From Phycicoccus duodecadis (GTDB lineage Bacteria > Actinomycetota > Actinomycetes > Actinomycetales > Dermatophilaceae): DNA of 64,000 nt. Below the pieces are notes generated by a model that saw only the letters and a program-made list of their open reading frames with translations, was not told the DNA's origin and searched no databases. Location: contig NZ_PJNE01000001.1 in assembly GCF_002846495.1 (NCBI RefSeq), positions 434,001 to 498,000 on the forward strand, read 5' to 3'. Below, in pieces: positions 55,988 through 64,000 of this stretch (position 1 is the first letter of the stretch; every line of letters starts with the position of its first letter). The translations under genes and the position numbers were made by a program.

Positions 55988-58900
55988 TCAGGAGAGGCAG
56001 CGGGGGCCGAGGAGCACCTTGAGGTCGCCGAACAGCGCCTCGTCGGCGTTGACCCGGTAGGCCGGGTCGAGCCGGATCTCGACGGCGCGCCCGGGCTTGA
56101 GCAGGCGCAGGTGCACCTCGGTGGTGCCCGGATGGTTGGTGAGCACCGACTTGAGCTCCTCGATGCGCTCGGTGGTGGCGCGCACGGTCTCCATCGACAC
56201 CACCACCGGGCCGCGGGGGCCGTCGCTGATGTCGGGCAGGGTGAGCTCCTGCGCGTAGATCGAGACCGTGTCGTCGCGGCGGTTGATCTTGCCGCGCACC
56301 ACGGCGATCTGGTCCTGCTGGAGCATCCCCGAGACCGTCATGTAGCTGCTGGGGAAGAACAGGCACTCGATGGAGCCGGCGAGGTCCTCGAGGGTCGCGA
56401 TGGCCCAGAGGTCGCCCTTCTTGGTGCGCTTGATCTGCAGCCCGGTGATGAGCCCCGCGATGGTGACCATGGAGGAGTCGGGCCGGCCGCCCTCATCGGC
56501 GGTGAGGGCGGCGATCTGGGTGTCGGCGTGGGCCGCCAGCACGTGCTCGACCCCCAGCAGGGGATGGTCCGAGACGTAGAGCCCGAGCATCTCGCGCTCG
56601 AAGGAGAGCAGGGTCGACTTGTCCCACTCGACGCCCGGCACCGGGGCCAGGCCCATCAGGTCGCCCCCGGAGGAGCCCCCGCCGTCGTCGTCACCGAAGG
56701 AGCCGAAGAGGCTGTCCTGGCCGATGGCCTCCTGGCGCTTGACCGCCACGAACGCGTCGACGTACTCCTCGTGCACCCGCACCAGGCCCATCCGGGTCTC
56801 GGCCAGGCCGTCGAAGGCGCCGCCCTTGATGAGGGACTCGATGGTGCGCTTGTTGCACACCACCGCCGGGACCTTGGACATGAAGTCACGGAAGGAGGTG
56901 AAGCGGCCCTTCTCCTCGCGTGCGGCGACGATGGCCTCGACGACGTTGTGCCCGACGTTGCGGATGGCGTTGAGGCCGAAGCGGATGTCGGTGCCGACGG
57001 CGGCGAACTGGCCGACCGAGTCGTTGACGTCGGGCGGCAGGACCTTGATGCCCATCCGCCGGCACTCGCCGAGGTAGAGGGCGGACTTGTCCTTGTCGTC
57101 GCCGACGCTGGTGAGCAGGGCCGCCATGTACTCGGCCGGGTAGTTGGCCTTGAGGTAGGCGGTCCAGTACGAGACCAGGCCGTACGCCGCGGTGTGGGCC
57201 TTGTTGAAGGCGTAGTCGGAGAACGGCACCAGGACGCCCCAGAGGGCCGCGACCGAGGCCTCGGTGAAGCCCTTGGCTTTCATGCCGTCCGAGAAGGGCA
57301 CGTACTCCTTGTCGAGGACCTCCTTCTTCTTCTTGCCCATCGCGCGGCGCAGGAGGTCGGCGTTGCCGAGGGTGTACCCCGCCAGCTGCTGCGCGATCTC
57401 CATGACCTGCTCCTGGTAGATGACCAGGCCGTAGGTGGTGCCCAGGATGGGCTCGAGGGCCTCGACCATCTCGGGCTGGAGCTTGCCCTTGAGCTGCGGG
57501 TCGAGCGGGATGAGCTCCTGCTTGCCGTTCTTGCGCAGCGCGAAGTTGGTGTGGGCGTTGACGCCCATCGGGCCGGGCCGGTACAGCGCCAGGGCCGCCG
57601 AGATGTCCTCGAAGTTGTCGGGCTGCATCAGCTTCAGCAGGGTGCGCATCCCACCGCCGTCGAGCTGGAACACCCCGAGGGTGTCGCCGCGCCCGAGCAG
57701 CTCGTAGGTGGCCTTGTCGGTCATGTCCTTCGAGAGCGCGTCGAGGTCGATGTCCTCGCCCCGGTTGGCCTGCACGTTGGCGATGGCGTCGTCGAGGATG
57801 GTGAGGTTGCGCAGGCCCAGGAAGTCCATCTTGACCAGGCCGAGCGACTCGCAGCTCGGGTAGTCGAACTGGGTGATGACCTGCCCGTCCTGCAGACGGC
57901 GCATGATCGGGATGACGTCGATCAGGGGCTCGCTGCTCATGATGACGCCGGCCGCGTGCACCCCCCACTGGCGCTTGAGCCCCTCGAGGCCCTTGGCGGT
58001 CTCGACGACCTCCTGGAGGTACTGCTCCTGCGCGACGAGGTCGCGGAACTCCTTGCCCTCGCCGTAGCGGGGGTGCTCGGGGTCGTAGATGCCCGAGAGC
58101 GACACGCCCTTGCCCATGACGTCCGGGGGCATCGCCTTGGTCAGCTGCTCGCCGACCGAGAAGGGGTGGCCCATGACGCGGGCGGAGTCCTTGACGGCCT
58201 GCTTGGCCTTGATGGTGCCGTACGTGACGATCTGCGCGACCCGCTCGGAGCCGTACTTCTCGGTGACGTAGCGGATGACCTCGCCGCGTCGGCGCTCGTC
58301 GAAGTCGACGTCGAAGTCGGGCATCGAGGCGCGCTCGGGGTTGAGGAAGCGCTCGAAGATCAGGCCGTGCGGCACGGGGTCGAGGTCGGTGATCTTCATG
58401 GCGTAGGCGCACATCGAGCCGGCACCCGAGCCACGGCCCGGGCCCACCCGGATGCCGTTCTCCTTGGCCCAGGTGATGAAGTCGGCGACGACGAGGAAGT
58501 ACCCCGGGTAGCCCTTCGAGACGATGACCTCGGTCTCGTACTCGGCCTGGCGCTGGGCGTAGGCGGGGATGCCCTCGGGGAAGCGCTCGCGCAGGCCGCG
58601 CTGGACCTCCTTGACGAACCAGCTCTCCTCGTTCTCACCGGGCGGGCACGGGAAGCGCGGCATGAAGCGCCCCTCGCCCTCGGTGAACGAGATGTCGCAC
58701 ATCTCGGCGATGAGGAGGGTGTTGTCGCACGCCTCGGGCAGCTCGCGCCAGGTGTGGCGCATCTCGGCGGCGGACTTGAGGTAGAAGTCGTCGGCGTCGA
58801 ACTTGAACCGGCCCGGGTCCATCATCGTCGAGCCCGACTGCACGCACAGCAGGGCGCCGTGGGCCTTGGCGTCCTCGGGGCTGGTGTAGTGCAGGTCGTT

Positions 58901-59611
58901 GGTGGCGACCAGCGGCAGCCCGAGCTCGCGGGCGATCCGCAGCAGGTCCTGCTGGACGCGGCGCTCGATGTCGAGCCCGTGGTCCATCAGCTCACAGAAG
59001 AAGTTCTCAGCCCCGAAGATGTCGCGCAGGTCGGAGGCGGCCTGCTTGGCCAGGTCGTACTGGCCGAGCCGGATGCGGGTCTGCACCTCACCGGAGGGGC
59101 AGCCCGTGGTGGCGATCAGGCCCTTGCCGTACTGGTCGAGCAGCTCGCGGTCGACGCGGGGCCACTTGGCGTAGACCTGGTCGAGCGAGGCCTGGGAGTC
59201 CATCCGGAAGAGGTTGTGCAGGCCGGTGTTGTCACGGGCCAGCAGCGTCATGTGGGTGTAGGCGCCCGAGCCGGAGACGTCGTCGCCGGGGCGGGTGCGC
59301 TCGTCGCCCCACTTGACGCGGGTCTTGTCGGTGCGGTGCGTGCCCGGGGTGACGTAGGCCTCGACGCCGATGATCGGCTTGACCCCCGTGCCCTGGGCCT
59401 TCTTCCAGAACTCGTAGGCGCCGAAGACGTAGCCGTGGTCGGTGGTCGCCAGCGCGGGCATCCCGAGCTCGGCGGCACGGGTGAAGAGGTCACCGATGCG
59501 GGCCGCGCCGTCGAGCATCGAGTACTCGGTGTGCACGTGCAGGTGCACGAACTGGTCGGAGCCCTTCGCGGGGGGCGACGGGCTCGGACTCGGGGCGGAC
59601 GGGGAGGACAT
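55988..59611 (-). CDS. dnaE: DNA polymerase III subunit alpha
   Basis: The 1207-residue replicative polymerase, DnaE1 type. The PHP domain opens with HLHVHTEYSMLDGA and keeps its metal histidines (ATTDHGYVFGAYEF), which in mycobacteria give proofreading. The polymerase active site includes PDFDVDFDERRR (catalytic aspartates). The helix-hairpin-helix, OB-fold (ITGLQIKRTKKGDLWAIATLED) and C-terminal domains follow. The length and motifs are complete. The ATG at 59611 has TAGGAT eight bases upstream. Confidence 0.98.
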   Translation of the reverse strand: MSSPSAPSPSPSPPAKGSDQFVHLHVHTEYSMLDGAARIGDLFTRAAELGMPALATTDHGYVFGAYEFWKKAQGTGVKPIIGVEAYVTPGTHRTDKTRVKWGDERTRPGDDVSGSGAYTHMTLLARDNTGLHNLFRMDSQASLDQVYAKWPRVDRELLDQYGKGLIATTGCPSGEVQTRIRLGQYDLAKQAASDLRDIFGAENFFCELMDHGLDIERRVQQDLLRIARELGLPLVATNDLHYTSPEDAKAHGALLCVQSGSTMMDPGRFKFDADDFYLKSAAEMRHTWRELPEACDNTLLIAEMCDISFTEGEGRFMPRFPCPPGENEESWFVKEVQRGLRERFPEGIPAYAQRQAEYETEVIVSKGYPGYFLVVADFITWAKENGIRVGPGRGSGAGSMCAYAMKITDLDPVPHGLIFERFLNPERASMPDFDVDFDERRRGEVIRYVTEKYGSERVAQIVTYGTIKAKQAVKDSARVMGHPFSVGEQLTKAMPPDVMGKGVSLSGIYDPEHPRYGEGKEFRDLVAQEQYLQEVVETAKGLEGLKRQWGVHAAGVIMSSEPLIDVIPIMRRLQDGQVITQFDYPSCESLGLVKMDFLGLRNLTILDDAIANVQANRGEDIDLDALSKDMTDKATYELLGRGDTLGVFQLDGGGMRTLLKLMQPDNFEDISAALALYRPGPMGVNAHTNFALRKNGKQELIPLDPQLKGKLQPEMVEALEPILGTTYGLVIYQEQVMEIAQQLAGYTLGNADLLRRAMGKKKKEVLDKEYVPFSDGMKAKGFTEASVAALWGVLVPFSDYAFNKAHTAAYGLVSYWTAYLKANYPAEYMAALLTSVGDDKDKSALYLGECRRMGIKVLPPDVNDSVGQFAAVGTDIRFGLNAIRNVGHNVVEAIVAAREEKGRFTSFRDFMSKVPAVVCNKRTIESLIKGGAFDGLAETRMGLVRVHEEYVDAFVAVKRQEAIGQDSLFGSFGDDDGGGSSGGDLMGLAPVPGVEWDKSTLLSFEREMLGLYVSDHPLLGVEHVLAAHADTQIAALTADEGGRPDSSMVTIAGLITGLQIKRTKKGDLWAIATLEDLAGSIECLFFPSSYMTVSGMLQQDQIAVVRGKINRRDDTVSIYAQELTLPDISDGPRGPVVVSMETVRATTERIEELKSVLTNHPGTTEVHLRLLKPGRAVEIRLDPAYRVNADEALFGDLKVLLGPRCLS

Positions 59612-59619
59612 CGCCGACC

Positions 59620-59625
59620 ATCCTA
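59620..59625 (-). promoter_or_regulatory. dnaE: -10 element TAGGAT of dnaE
   Basis: The hexamer is eight bases from the ATG at 59611, so the leader is at most about two bases. Confidence 0.5.
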
Positions 59626-59691
59626 GGTCGGCCCGGGGACACCGCCGGGCGTGTCGCGGACCGTGTCGCCCGCACCCCCTGCCGCGCCGCG

Positions 59692-60612
59692 TCAGAGACG
59701 GTCGAGGGCGCCCTGGAGGTCGGCCGGGTAGCCGCTCTCGAAGGTGACCCACTCCCCCGAGCCGGGGTGCTCGAAGCCCAGCCCGACGGCGTGCAGCCAC
59801 TGCCGCTCGAGGCCGAGACGGGCGGCCAGGGTGGGGTCGGCGCCGTACGTGGGGTCGCCGACGCAGGGGTGGCGCACGGCGGCCATGTGCACGCGGATCT
59901 GGTGGGTGCGGCCGGTCTCGAGCCGGATGTCGAGCAGGCTCGCGTGCCGGAAGGCCTCGATCAGCTCGTAGTGCGTGACGGCGTGCTTGCCCGAGTCCAT
60001 CACCGCGAACTTGTAGTCGTGCCCGGGGTGGCGGCCGATGGGGGCGTCGATGGTGCCGACCAGCGGGTCGGGCAGGCCCTGTACCAGCGCGTGGTAGGTC
60101 TTCTCGACCCGGCGCTCCTTGAAGGCACGCTTGAGGACCGAGTAGCCGCGCTCGCTCTTGCAGACCACCATCAGCCCGGAGGTGCCCACGTCGAGACGCG
60201 AGACGATGCCCTGGCGCTCGCTGGCCCCGCTGGTGGAGATGCGGTAGCCGGCGGCCTTGAGGCCCGCCAGCACGTTGGGGCCGGTCCAGCCGACGCTGGG
60301 GTGGGCCGCGACGCCCACCGGCTTGTCGACGACCACGATGTCGTCGTCGTCGTGGACCACGCGCATGCCCGGGACGGGCTCGGCGACGACCTCGAGGACG
60401 GCCGCCGGGCCGCTGGGGATGGTCACCTCGAGCAGGTCGCCCCCGCTGACCCGGTGGCTCTTGCCGACGACGGTCGCGTTGACGCTGACCTCGCCCGCGG
60501 CGGCGAGGTCGGCGGCGCGGGTGCGCGAGAGGCCGAAGAGCCGGGCGATGGCGGCGTCGACCCGCTCGCCCTCGAGCCCCTCGGGGACCAGGAAGCTGCG
60601 CTGGTCAGCCAT
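59692..60612 (-). CDS. rluD: RluA-family 23S rRNA pseudouridine synthase
   Basis: A 306-residue pseudouridine synthase. An S4 RNA-binding domain (about 15-75, [21 protein letters not shown]) precedes the catalytic domain with the nucleophilic aspartate in [10 protein letters not shown], and [21 protein letters not shown]. Position after lspA is the usual actinobacterial order. The ATG overlaps the lspA stop by 8 bases. RluD (positions 1911/1915/1917) is the likely activity, though RluA/RluC cannot be excluded. Confidence 0.93.
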   Translation of the reverse strand: MADQRSFLVPEGLEGERVDAAIARLFGLSRTRAADLAAAGEVSVNATVVGKSHRVSGGDLLEVTIPSGPAAVLEVVAEPVPGMRVVHDDDDIVVVDKPVGVAAHPSVGWTGPNVLAGLKAAGYRISTSGASERQGIVSRLDVGTSGLMVVCKSERGYSVLKRAFKERRVEKTYHALVQGLPDPLVGTIDAPIGRHPGHDYKFAVMDSGKHAVTHYELIEAFRHASLLDIRLETGRTHQIRVHMAAVRHPCVGDPTYGADPTLAARLGLERQWLHAVGLGFEHPGSGEWVTFESGYPADLQGALDRL

Positions 60613-61159
60613 CGGCGTGCTCGGGGTGGTGCACGGGGGCGCCGACCGAGATCCCGCGCTGGGCCAGGACCATGATGACGCCGGCCGCCACCACGATGGC
60701 GATGTCGGCGACGTTGCCGATGAAGAAGCCGAAGTAGTCGATGAAGTCGACGACGTGGCCGCGCCCGGGGCCGGGCTCGCGGGCGAACCGGTCGACGAGG
60801 TTGCCGACGGCGCCGCCGAGCAGCAGACCCAGCGAGAGCGCCCACGGGGAGTTGGCGACCCGCCGCGCCCCGATGACCACACCGACCAGGATGGCCAGCG
60901 AGACCAGGGTGAGCACCCAGGTCGAGCCGTCACCGAGCGAGAAGGCCGCGCCGGCGTTGCGGATCAGGTTGAGCCGGATGGCGGAGCCGAGCACGTCGAC
61001 CGGCTCCCCGGGGGTCAGGGCGGCCAGGGCCCACGCCTTGGTGGCCTGGTCGAGGGCCAGCACCGCGAGGGCGACGACCGCCAGCCGGGTGCGCAGACCC
61101 CGCCGGTCGGCCCGCGCGGGCGCGTCGACCGGCGTCGGCGAGGGCTCGATGCCCGTCAG
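60605..61159 (-). CDS. lspA: Lipoprotein signal peptidase, probable CTG start
   Basis: LspA cleaves the signal peptide of lipoproteins such as CtaC. The 184-residue protein has four membrane helices and the two aspartic-peptidase motifs GNLVDRF and VVDFIDYF...GNVADIAI. The frame holds no ATG, GTG or TTG at a sensible place. A CTG at 61159 follows AAGGAGGA by six bases and overlaps the preceding stop as CTGA, the same geometry as the GTGA/ATGA couplings elsewhere. An ATG at 61255 would demand 100 bases of overlap with the DksA-like gene. Confidence 0.9.
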   Translation of the reverse strand: MTGIEPSPTPVDAPARADRRGLRTRLAVVALAVLALDQATKAWALAALTPGEPVDVLGSAIRLNLIRNAGAAFSLGDGSTWVLTLVSLAILVGVVIGARRVANSPWALSLGLLLGGAVGNLVDRFAREPGPGRGHVVDFIDYFGFFIGNVADIAIVVAAGVIMVLAQRGISVGAPVHHPEHADG

Positions 61160-62064
61160 CGACGCTCCTCCTTGGTCTTGCACGGCATGCACAGCGTCGC
61201 GCGCGGCGCCGCCTGGAGCCGGAGCTTGCCGATCGGGTTGCCGCACGACTCGCATGTCCCGTAGGTCCCGTCGTCCAGGCGCGCGAGGGCGTGCTCGGTC
61301 TGCTCGAGCATCTCGCGGGCATTGTTCGCGAGGGAGATCTCCTGCTCGCGCTCGTAGGTCTTGGCACCCGCGTCGGCCTGGTCGTCACCGGCACCGTCGC
61401 CGGAGTCGCGCATCAGGTCGACCAGGTCGCTCTGGGCGTGCTCGAGCTCCTCGCGCAGGTGGGCGATGTCGCCCTCGAGCTCGGCGCGCACCTCGCGCAC
61501 CTCGGCCGCGGTCCACTTCGACTCGCCCTCGCGGACGGGCAGCGAGCCGGCCGAGACCTTCGTGGCGGTCGACGCCTTCTTGGCGGGAGCCGCCTTCGCC
61601 GTCGAGGCCTTGGCGGTCGAGGCCTTCGTGGCCGGAGCCGCCTTCGTGGTCGACGCCTTCTTGGCGGGAGCCGCCTTCGCGGTCGAGGCCTTCTTGGCGG
61701 GAGCCGCCTTCGCCGTCGAGGCCTTCTTGGCGGGAGCCGCCTTCGCCGTCGCGGCCTTGGCGGTCGAGGCCTTCGTGGCCGGAGCCGCCTTCGCCGTCGC
61801 GGCCTTGGCGGTCGAGGTCTTCGTGGCCGGAGCCGCCTTCGTCGTCGCGGCCTTGGCGGTCGAGGCCTTCGTGGCCGGAGCCGCCTTCGCGGTCGAGGCC
61901 TTGGCGGTCGAGGCCTTCTTAGCCGGAGCCGCCTTCGCGGTCGAGGCCTTCTTGGCGGGTTCCGCGGCCGTGCTGCCCCCGCCCCGGGTGACCGCTCGTC
62001 GGGCCGAGGACGCTGCCGCGGCCGTCGTCTTCTTCGCCGCGTCCATCGCGCGCTTGACCACCAT
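61156..62064 (-). CDS. DksA/TraR-type zinc finger protein with histone H1-like tail
   Basis: A 302-residue protein in two parts. Residues 35-175 are about ten Ala/Lys/Thr/Ser/Pro repeats of 11 or 16 residues (AKKASTAKAAP and relatives), as in histone H1 tails and actinobacterial HU. The C-terminal 110 residues form a DksA/TraR domain: a coiled coil (WTAAEVREVRAELEGDIAHL) and the C4 zinc finger in CESCGNPIG and LCMPCK. DksA relatives bind RNA polymerase; the tail probably adds DNA binding. AAGGG is about nine bases before the ATG. Confidence 0.88.
   Translation of the reverse strand: MVVKRAMDAAKKTTAAAASSARRAVTRGGGSTAAEPAKKASTAKAAPAKKASTAKASTAKAAPATKASTAKAATTKAAPATKTSTAKAATAKAAPATKASTAKAATAKAAPAKKASTAKAAPAKKASTAKAAPAKKASTTKAAPATKASTAKASTAKAAPAKKASTATKVSAGSLPVREGESKWTAAEVREVRAELEGDIAHLREELEHAQSDLVDLMRDSGDGAGDDQADAGAKTYEREQEISLANNAREMLEQTEHALARLDDGTYGTCESCGNPIGKLRLQAAPRATLCMPCKTKEERR
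61560..61965 (-). repeat. Ala/Lys codon repeat array
   Basis: Units of 33 and 48 bases encode AKKASTAKAAP and ATKASTAKAATAKAAP variants, about ten in all. Some neighbouring units are identical at the DNA level, so copy number probably varies between strains. Confidence 0.8.
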
Positions 62065-62185
62065 TGCGGGTAACCCTTCCGGGGTGTGGCGGCGGGCCCG
62101 TGCGGCGCGCCGTGCGAGGAGGATACGAGGTCAGCGGGCCGAACCGGACATCGGGTCGGTGGCCGGTACGTCCCGGCTCCCCAAC

Positions 62186-62221
62186 GAGGAGGGGTCCGGG
62201 AACGTGCCCGGACCCCTCCTC
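62186..62221 (-). terminator. Hairpin terminator after divIVA
   Basis: A perfect 15-bp stem (62186-62200 with 62207-62221) and 6-base loop lie 14 bases beyond the stop at 62235. Confidence 0.85.
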
Positions 62222-62234
62222 GCCGTGACGGGCG

Positions 62235-63686
62235 TCAGCCCTGGTGCTCGTGCTGCGGAGCCTCGGCCGGCTCGGCGGCCTCGTCGTCGTCGCCGCCGAC
62301 GTTCTTGAGGTCGGCCAGCTGAGCCTGGATGTACTCGTGCAGACGGCTGCGGTAGTCGCGCTCGAACCCGCGCAGCTCCTCGATCTTGCGCTCGAGCAGA
62401 CCGCGCTCGCGGCCGAGCTCCTCGAGGATCGAGGCCTTCTTCTGCTGGGCCTCGGCCACCATCCCGGTGGAGCGCTCGCGCGCCTCGGTGAGCATCTCGT
62501 CGCGCTGGGTCGTGGCCGTGCCGATCATCTCGTCACGCTGGTTCGTCGCCGTGGTGACGAGCTCCTCGTGCTGGGCCTCACCGGTGGAGACGAGCTCGTC
62601 GTGGCGGGCCTGACCGGTGGAGACCAGCTCGTCGAAGCGGGCCTGACCGGTCGTGATGAGCTCCTCGTGCTTGCGCTGGGCGGTGCCGAGCAGCTCGTCG
62701 TGCTTGCGCTGACCCTCGGACACCAGCTCGTCGCGCTTGGCCTCGCCGGCGGCGACGTGCTCGTCGTGCAGGCGCTGCGCGAGGGCGATGACGCCCGCGG
62801 CGCTGGCACCCCCACCGGCTCCGGCGAGGGCGGCGGCGCCGACCCCACCGTCGGTGCCCTGCTGCTCGGCCGCACGCTGCTCGGCCTGCTGGGCGCGGGC
62901 CTCCGCGTCCTGGACCCGGGCCTGGGCCTCCTGGACCTGCTGCTCGGCGAGCTGCGCGCGCTCCTCGGCCTCCTGCAGGCGGGTCTCGAGGATGCCGACG
63001 CGCTCGTCGGTCTCGGCCCCGGCCTGGTCGCGGGCGGCGGTGAGGGCGGCGGCGTGCTGGTCGCGCTCGCCGGTGGCCGCGGTGGCCTCCTCGCGGGCCT
63101 GGGCCAGCTCGGCCTCGAGCTGGCGGACGCGCTCCTCGAGCCCGTTCGCGTGGCGCTCGATCTGCGTCGCGTGGTGCTCGAGCTCGGTGGCGCGGCGCTC
63201 GGCGTTGGTGACCCGGGCGTCGGAGTCGCCGCTGGTGCCGCGCAGCTCCTCGAGCTGCTCCTGCAGCGAGGTGGCCTGCTGCTCGAGCTCGCGGTTGCGC
63301 TGCTCGAGCCGGCTGACCATGCCCTGCAGCTCGGCGGCGCGGGCGTCGTGGTCACCGCTGGAGTTCTCGAACTCGCCGAGGCGGGCGGTGAGCTCGCTGC
63401 GGGTGCCCTCGAGCTCGGAGACGCGGGCGGCGAGGGTGGCGTTCTTGGAGCGCAGGTCCTCGAGCTCGCGGGCCGCGTCGGAGTCGCGCGAGATCGCGGG
63501 CGCCATGCCACGCCCCTCACGGCTGACGCCGGACTCGTTGCGCAGGTCCTCGGACTCCTTCGAGAGCCGGCGCATCTCGGCGACGATGTCGTCGAGGAAG
63601 TCGTCGACCTCCCGCTCGTCGTACCCACGACGGAACTGGGTCTGGGTGAACGTCTTGTTGAGGACGTCCTCGGGCGTGAGAGCCAT
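62235..63686 (-). CDS. divIVA: DivIVA/Wag31-type polar growth protein
   Basis: A 483-residue scaffold that binds negatively curved membrane and organises cell-wall growth or division. The N-terminal DivIVA domain is LTPEDVLNKTFTQTQFRRGY followed by DEREVDDFLDDI. A very long coiled coil follows, broken by an Ala/Gly linker (about 295-312), then eight tandem 11-residue repeats and a closing helix (LEELGRERGLLERKIEELRG). AGGAG lies six bases before the ATG at 63686. M. tuberculosis Wag31 is about 260 residues, so this one is much longer. Confidence 0.93.
   Translation of the reverse strand: MALTPEDVLNKTFTQTQFRRGYDEREVDDFLDDIVAEMRRLSKESEDLRNESGVSREGRGMAPAISRDSDAARELEDLRSKNATLAARVSELEGTRSELTARLGEFENSSGDHDARAAELQGMVSRLEQRNRELEQQATSLQEQLEELRGTSGDSDARVTNAERRATELEHHATQIERHANGLEERVRQLEAELAQAREEATAATGERDQHAAALTAARDQAGAETDERVGILETRLQEAEERAQLAEQQVQEAQARVQDAEARAQQAEQRAAEQQGTDGGVGAAALAGAGGGASAAGVIALAQRLHDEHVAAGEAKRDELVSEGQRKHDELLGTAQRKHEELITTGQARFDELVSTGQARHDELVSTGEAQHEELVTTATNQRDEMIGTATTQRDEMLTEARERSTGMVAEAQQKKASILEELGRERGLLERKIEELRGFERDYRSRLHEYIQAQLADLKNVGGDDDEAAEPAEAPQHEHQG
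62491..62754 (-). repeat. divIVA: Eight tandem hendecad repeats in divIVA
   Basis: Eight 33-base units encode an 11-residue pattern like STGQARHDELV (D/E-E-L/M-hydrophobic at the end). Hendecads favour straight or right-handed coiled coils. Confidence 0.8.
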
Positions 63687-63819
63687 GTGCAACTCCTGGT
63701 GGCCGGTCGGTCACGGGACGGGCCCGGAGGGACGGCGGATGCCGCCTCCGGGTTCGGCACAGACTACGCGATGACGGGGCCCACGTGACAGGTGTCTACC
63801 CCCGTGACCTGGCGAGTGC

Positions 63820-64000
63820 TCAGGAGGCCAGCGAGTTGAGCACCGACTGCAGGATGATCACGCCGAAGAACAGGACCATGAAGGACAGGTCGATGCTGGC
63901 CGCGCCCAGCCGCAGGGGCGGGATGACGCGGCGCAGGGCCCGCAGCGGCGGCTCGGTGAGCGTGTAGACGGGCTCGGCGACGAGCAGCACCGGGCCGCGG
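63820..64000 (-). CDS. YggT family membrane protein (5' end outside window)
   Basis: Sixty codons run in from the right edge. VLLVAEPVYTLTEPPLRALR and VIPPLRLGAASIDLSFMVLF match the C-terminal half of YggT proteins, and the final helix ends IILQSVLNSLAS. YggT lies between sepF and divIVA in actinobacteria and is part of the division cluster, in keeping with this position. Function uncertain. Confidence 0.9.
   Translation of the reverse strand, partial: RGPVLLVAEPVYTLTEPPLRALRRVIPPLRLGAASIDLSFMVLFFGVIILQSVLNSLAS

Noticed and set aside
53981..59626. A 1881-codon open frame opposite the 5'-nucleotidase and dnaE
   Set aside because: It is the antisense of two well-supported genes; the composition (Glu/Val/Gly/Arg repeats) reflects codon bias on the other strand.
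61560..61965. Repeat array read as a possible CRISPR or VNTR locus outside a gene
   Set aside because: The units lie in frame within the DksA-like gene and encode Ala/Lys repeats; there are no spacers.

Overview
The window is about 72% GC and packed with genes that are typical of, or confined to, Actinomycetota: a C-terminally extended QcrB, CtaF, an actinobacterial adenosine kinase, DUF3043, DUF4191, DUF5302, a DUF222-HNH nuclease, a lysine-rich DksA/TraR protein and a DivIVA/Wag31 protein. A member of the Micrococcales (Intrasporangiaceae/Dermatophilaceae-like) is the best guess. The phylum is certain; the family is inference. I see no rRNA, tRNA, CRISPR array or insertion sequence.

Layout. 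1-6.8 kb: respiratory genes (end of qcrB; ctaC-ctaD-ctaF on the opposite strand), with a serine hydrolase and a small metallopeptidase between. 6.8-13.2 kb: a cysteine-desulfurase-like protein lacking its PLP lysine next to a TusA-type sulfur carrier, then aat, adenosine kinase, an ErpA-type Fe-S carrier, glycerate kinase, a DinB-like gene remnant and quinolinate synthase. 13.2-17.4 kb: a compact potassium module, a KimA-type importer followed by a shortened KdpD-like kinase and a KdpE-like regulator, preceded by phased direct repeats. 17.5-24.7 kb: small membrane protein, YqjG-type GST, M20 peptidase, DUF3043, gcvT, pepA and small conserved genes. 24.9-29.2 kb: lipoamide dehydrogenase, a two-lipoyl E2 and a YfcH-type epimerase. 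29-38 kb: a membrane Ser/Thr kinase of unusual active site, S51 peptidase, Gfo/Idh oxidoreductase, MMPL transporter, lipB-lipA, DUF4191, RDD. 38-42.6 kb: DUF222-HNH nuclease under a LexA-type box, glnA under a complete GlnR box, and a divergent HspR-like/Hsp20 pair. 42.6-51.9 kb: accessory metabolism and stress genes (APC permease, two tandem-domain universal stress proteins, thioesterase, SDR, class II aldolase, a SatD/membrane-protein pair, mtnA). 51.8-64 kb: oligopeptidase B, secreted 5'-nucleotidase, dnaE, rluD, lspA, DksA-like protein, DivIVA and the end of a YggT protein.

The first 41.5 kb keeps, from memory, the order of the Mycobacterium tuberculosis Rv2194-Rv2220 region (qcrB, ctaC, adoK, erpA-like, glycerate kinase, gcvT, pepB, dlaT, yfcH-like, lipB, lipA, DUF4191, RDD, glnA1), with insertions such as the KimA-KdpDE module. 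Several genes cooperate: QcrB with CtaCDF in the fused bc1-aa3 supercomplex; LipB and LipA make the lipoyl groups used by the E2 whose dihydrolipoamide is re-oxidised by Lpd; GcvT belongs to the other lipoate-dependent system; ErpA and NadA both depend on Fe-S chemistry.

Regulatory sequence stands out. Twenty genes have a TANNNT hexamer 6-8 bases before the start codon with no well-placed Shine-Dalgarno sequence, a leaderless design. Strong operator candidates precede glnA (GlnR), the DUF222 nuclease (LexA), satD (three 17-bp palindromes exactly 28 bp apart around a leaderless promoter), kimA (phased GTCAAGG repeats) and both universal stress genes (DosR/DevR-like). The satD operator array and the KimA-KdpDE module are the best candidates for something undescribed.
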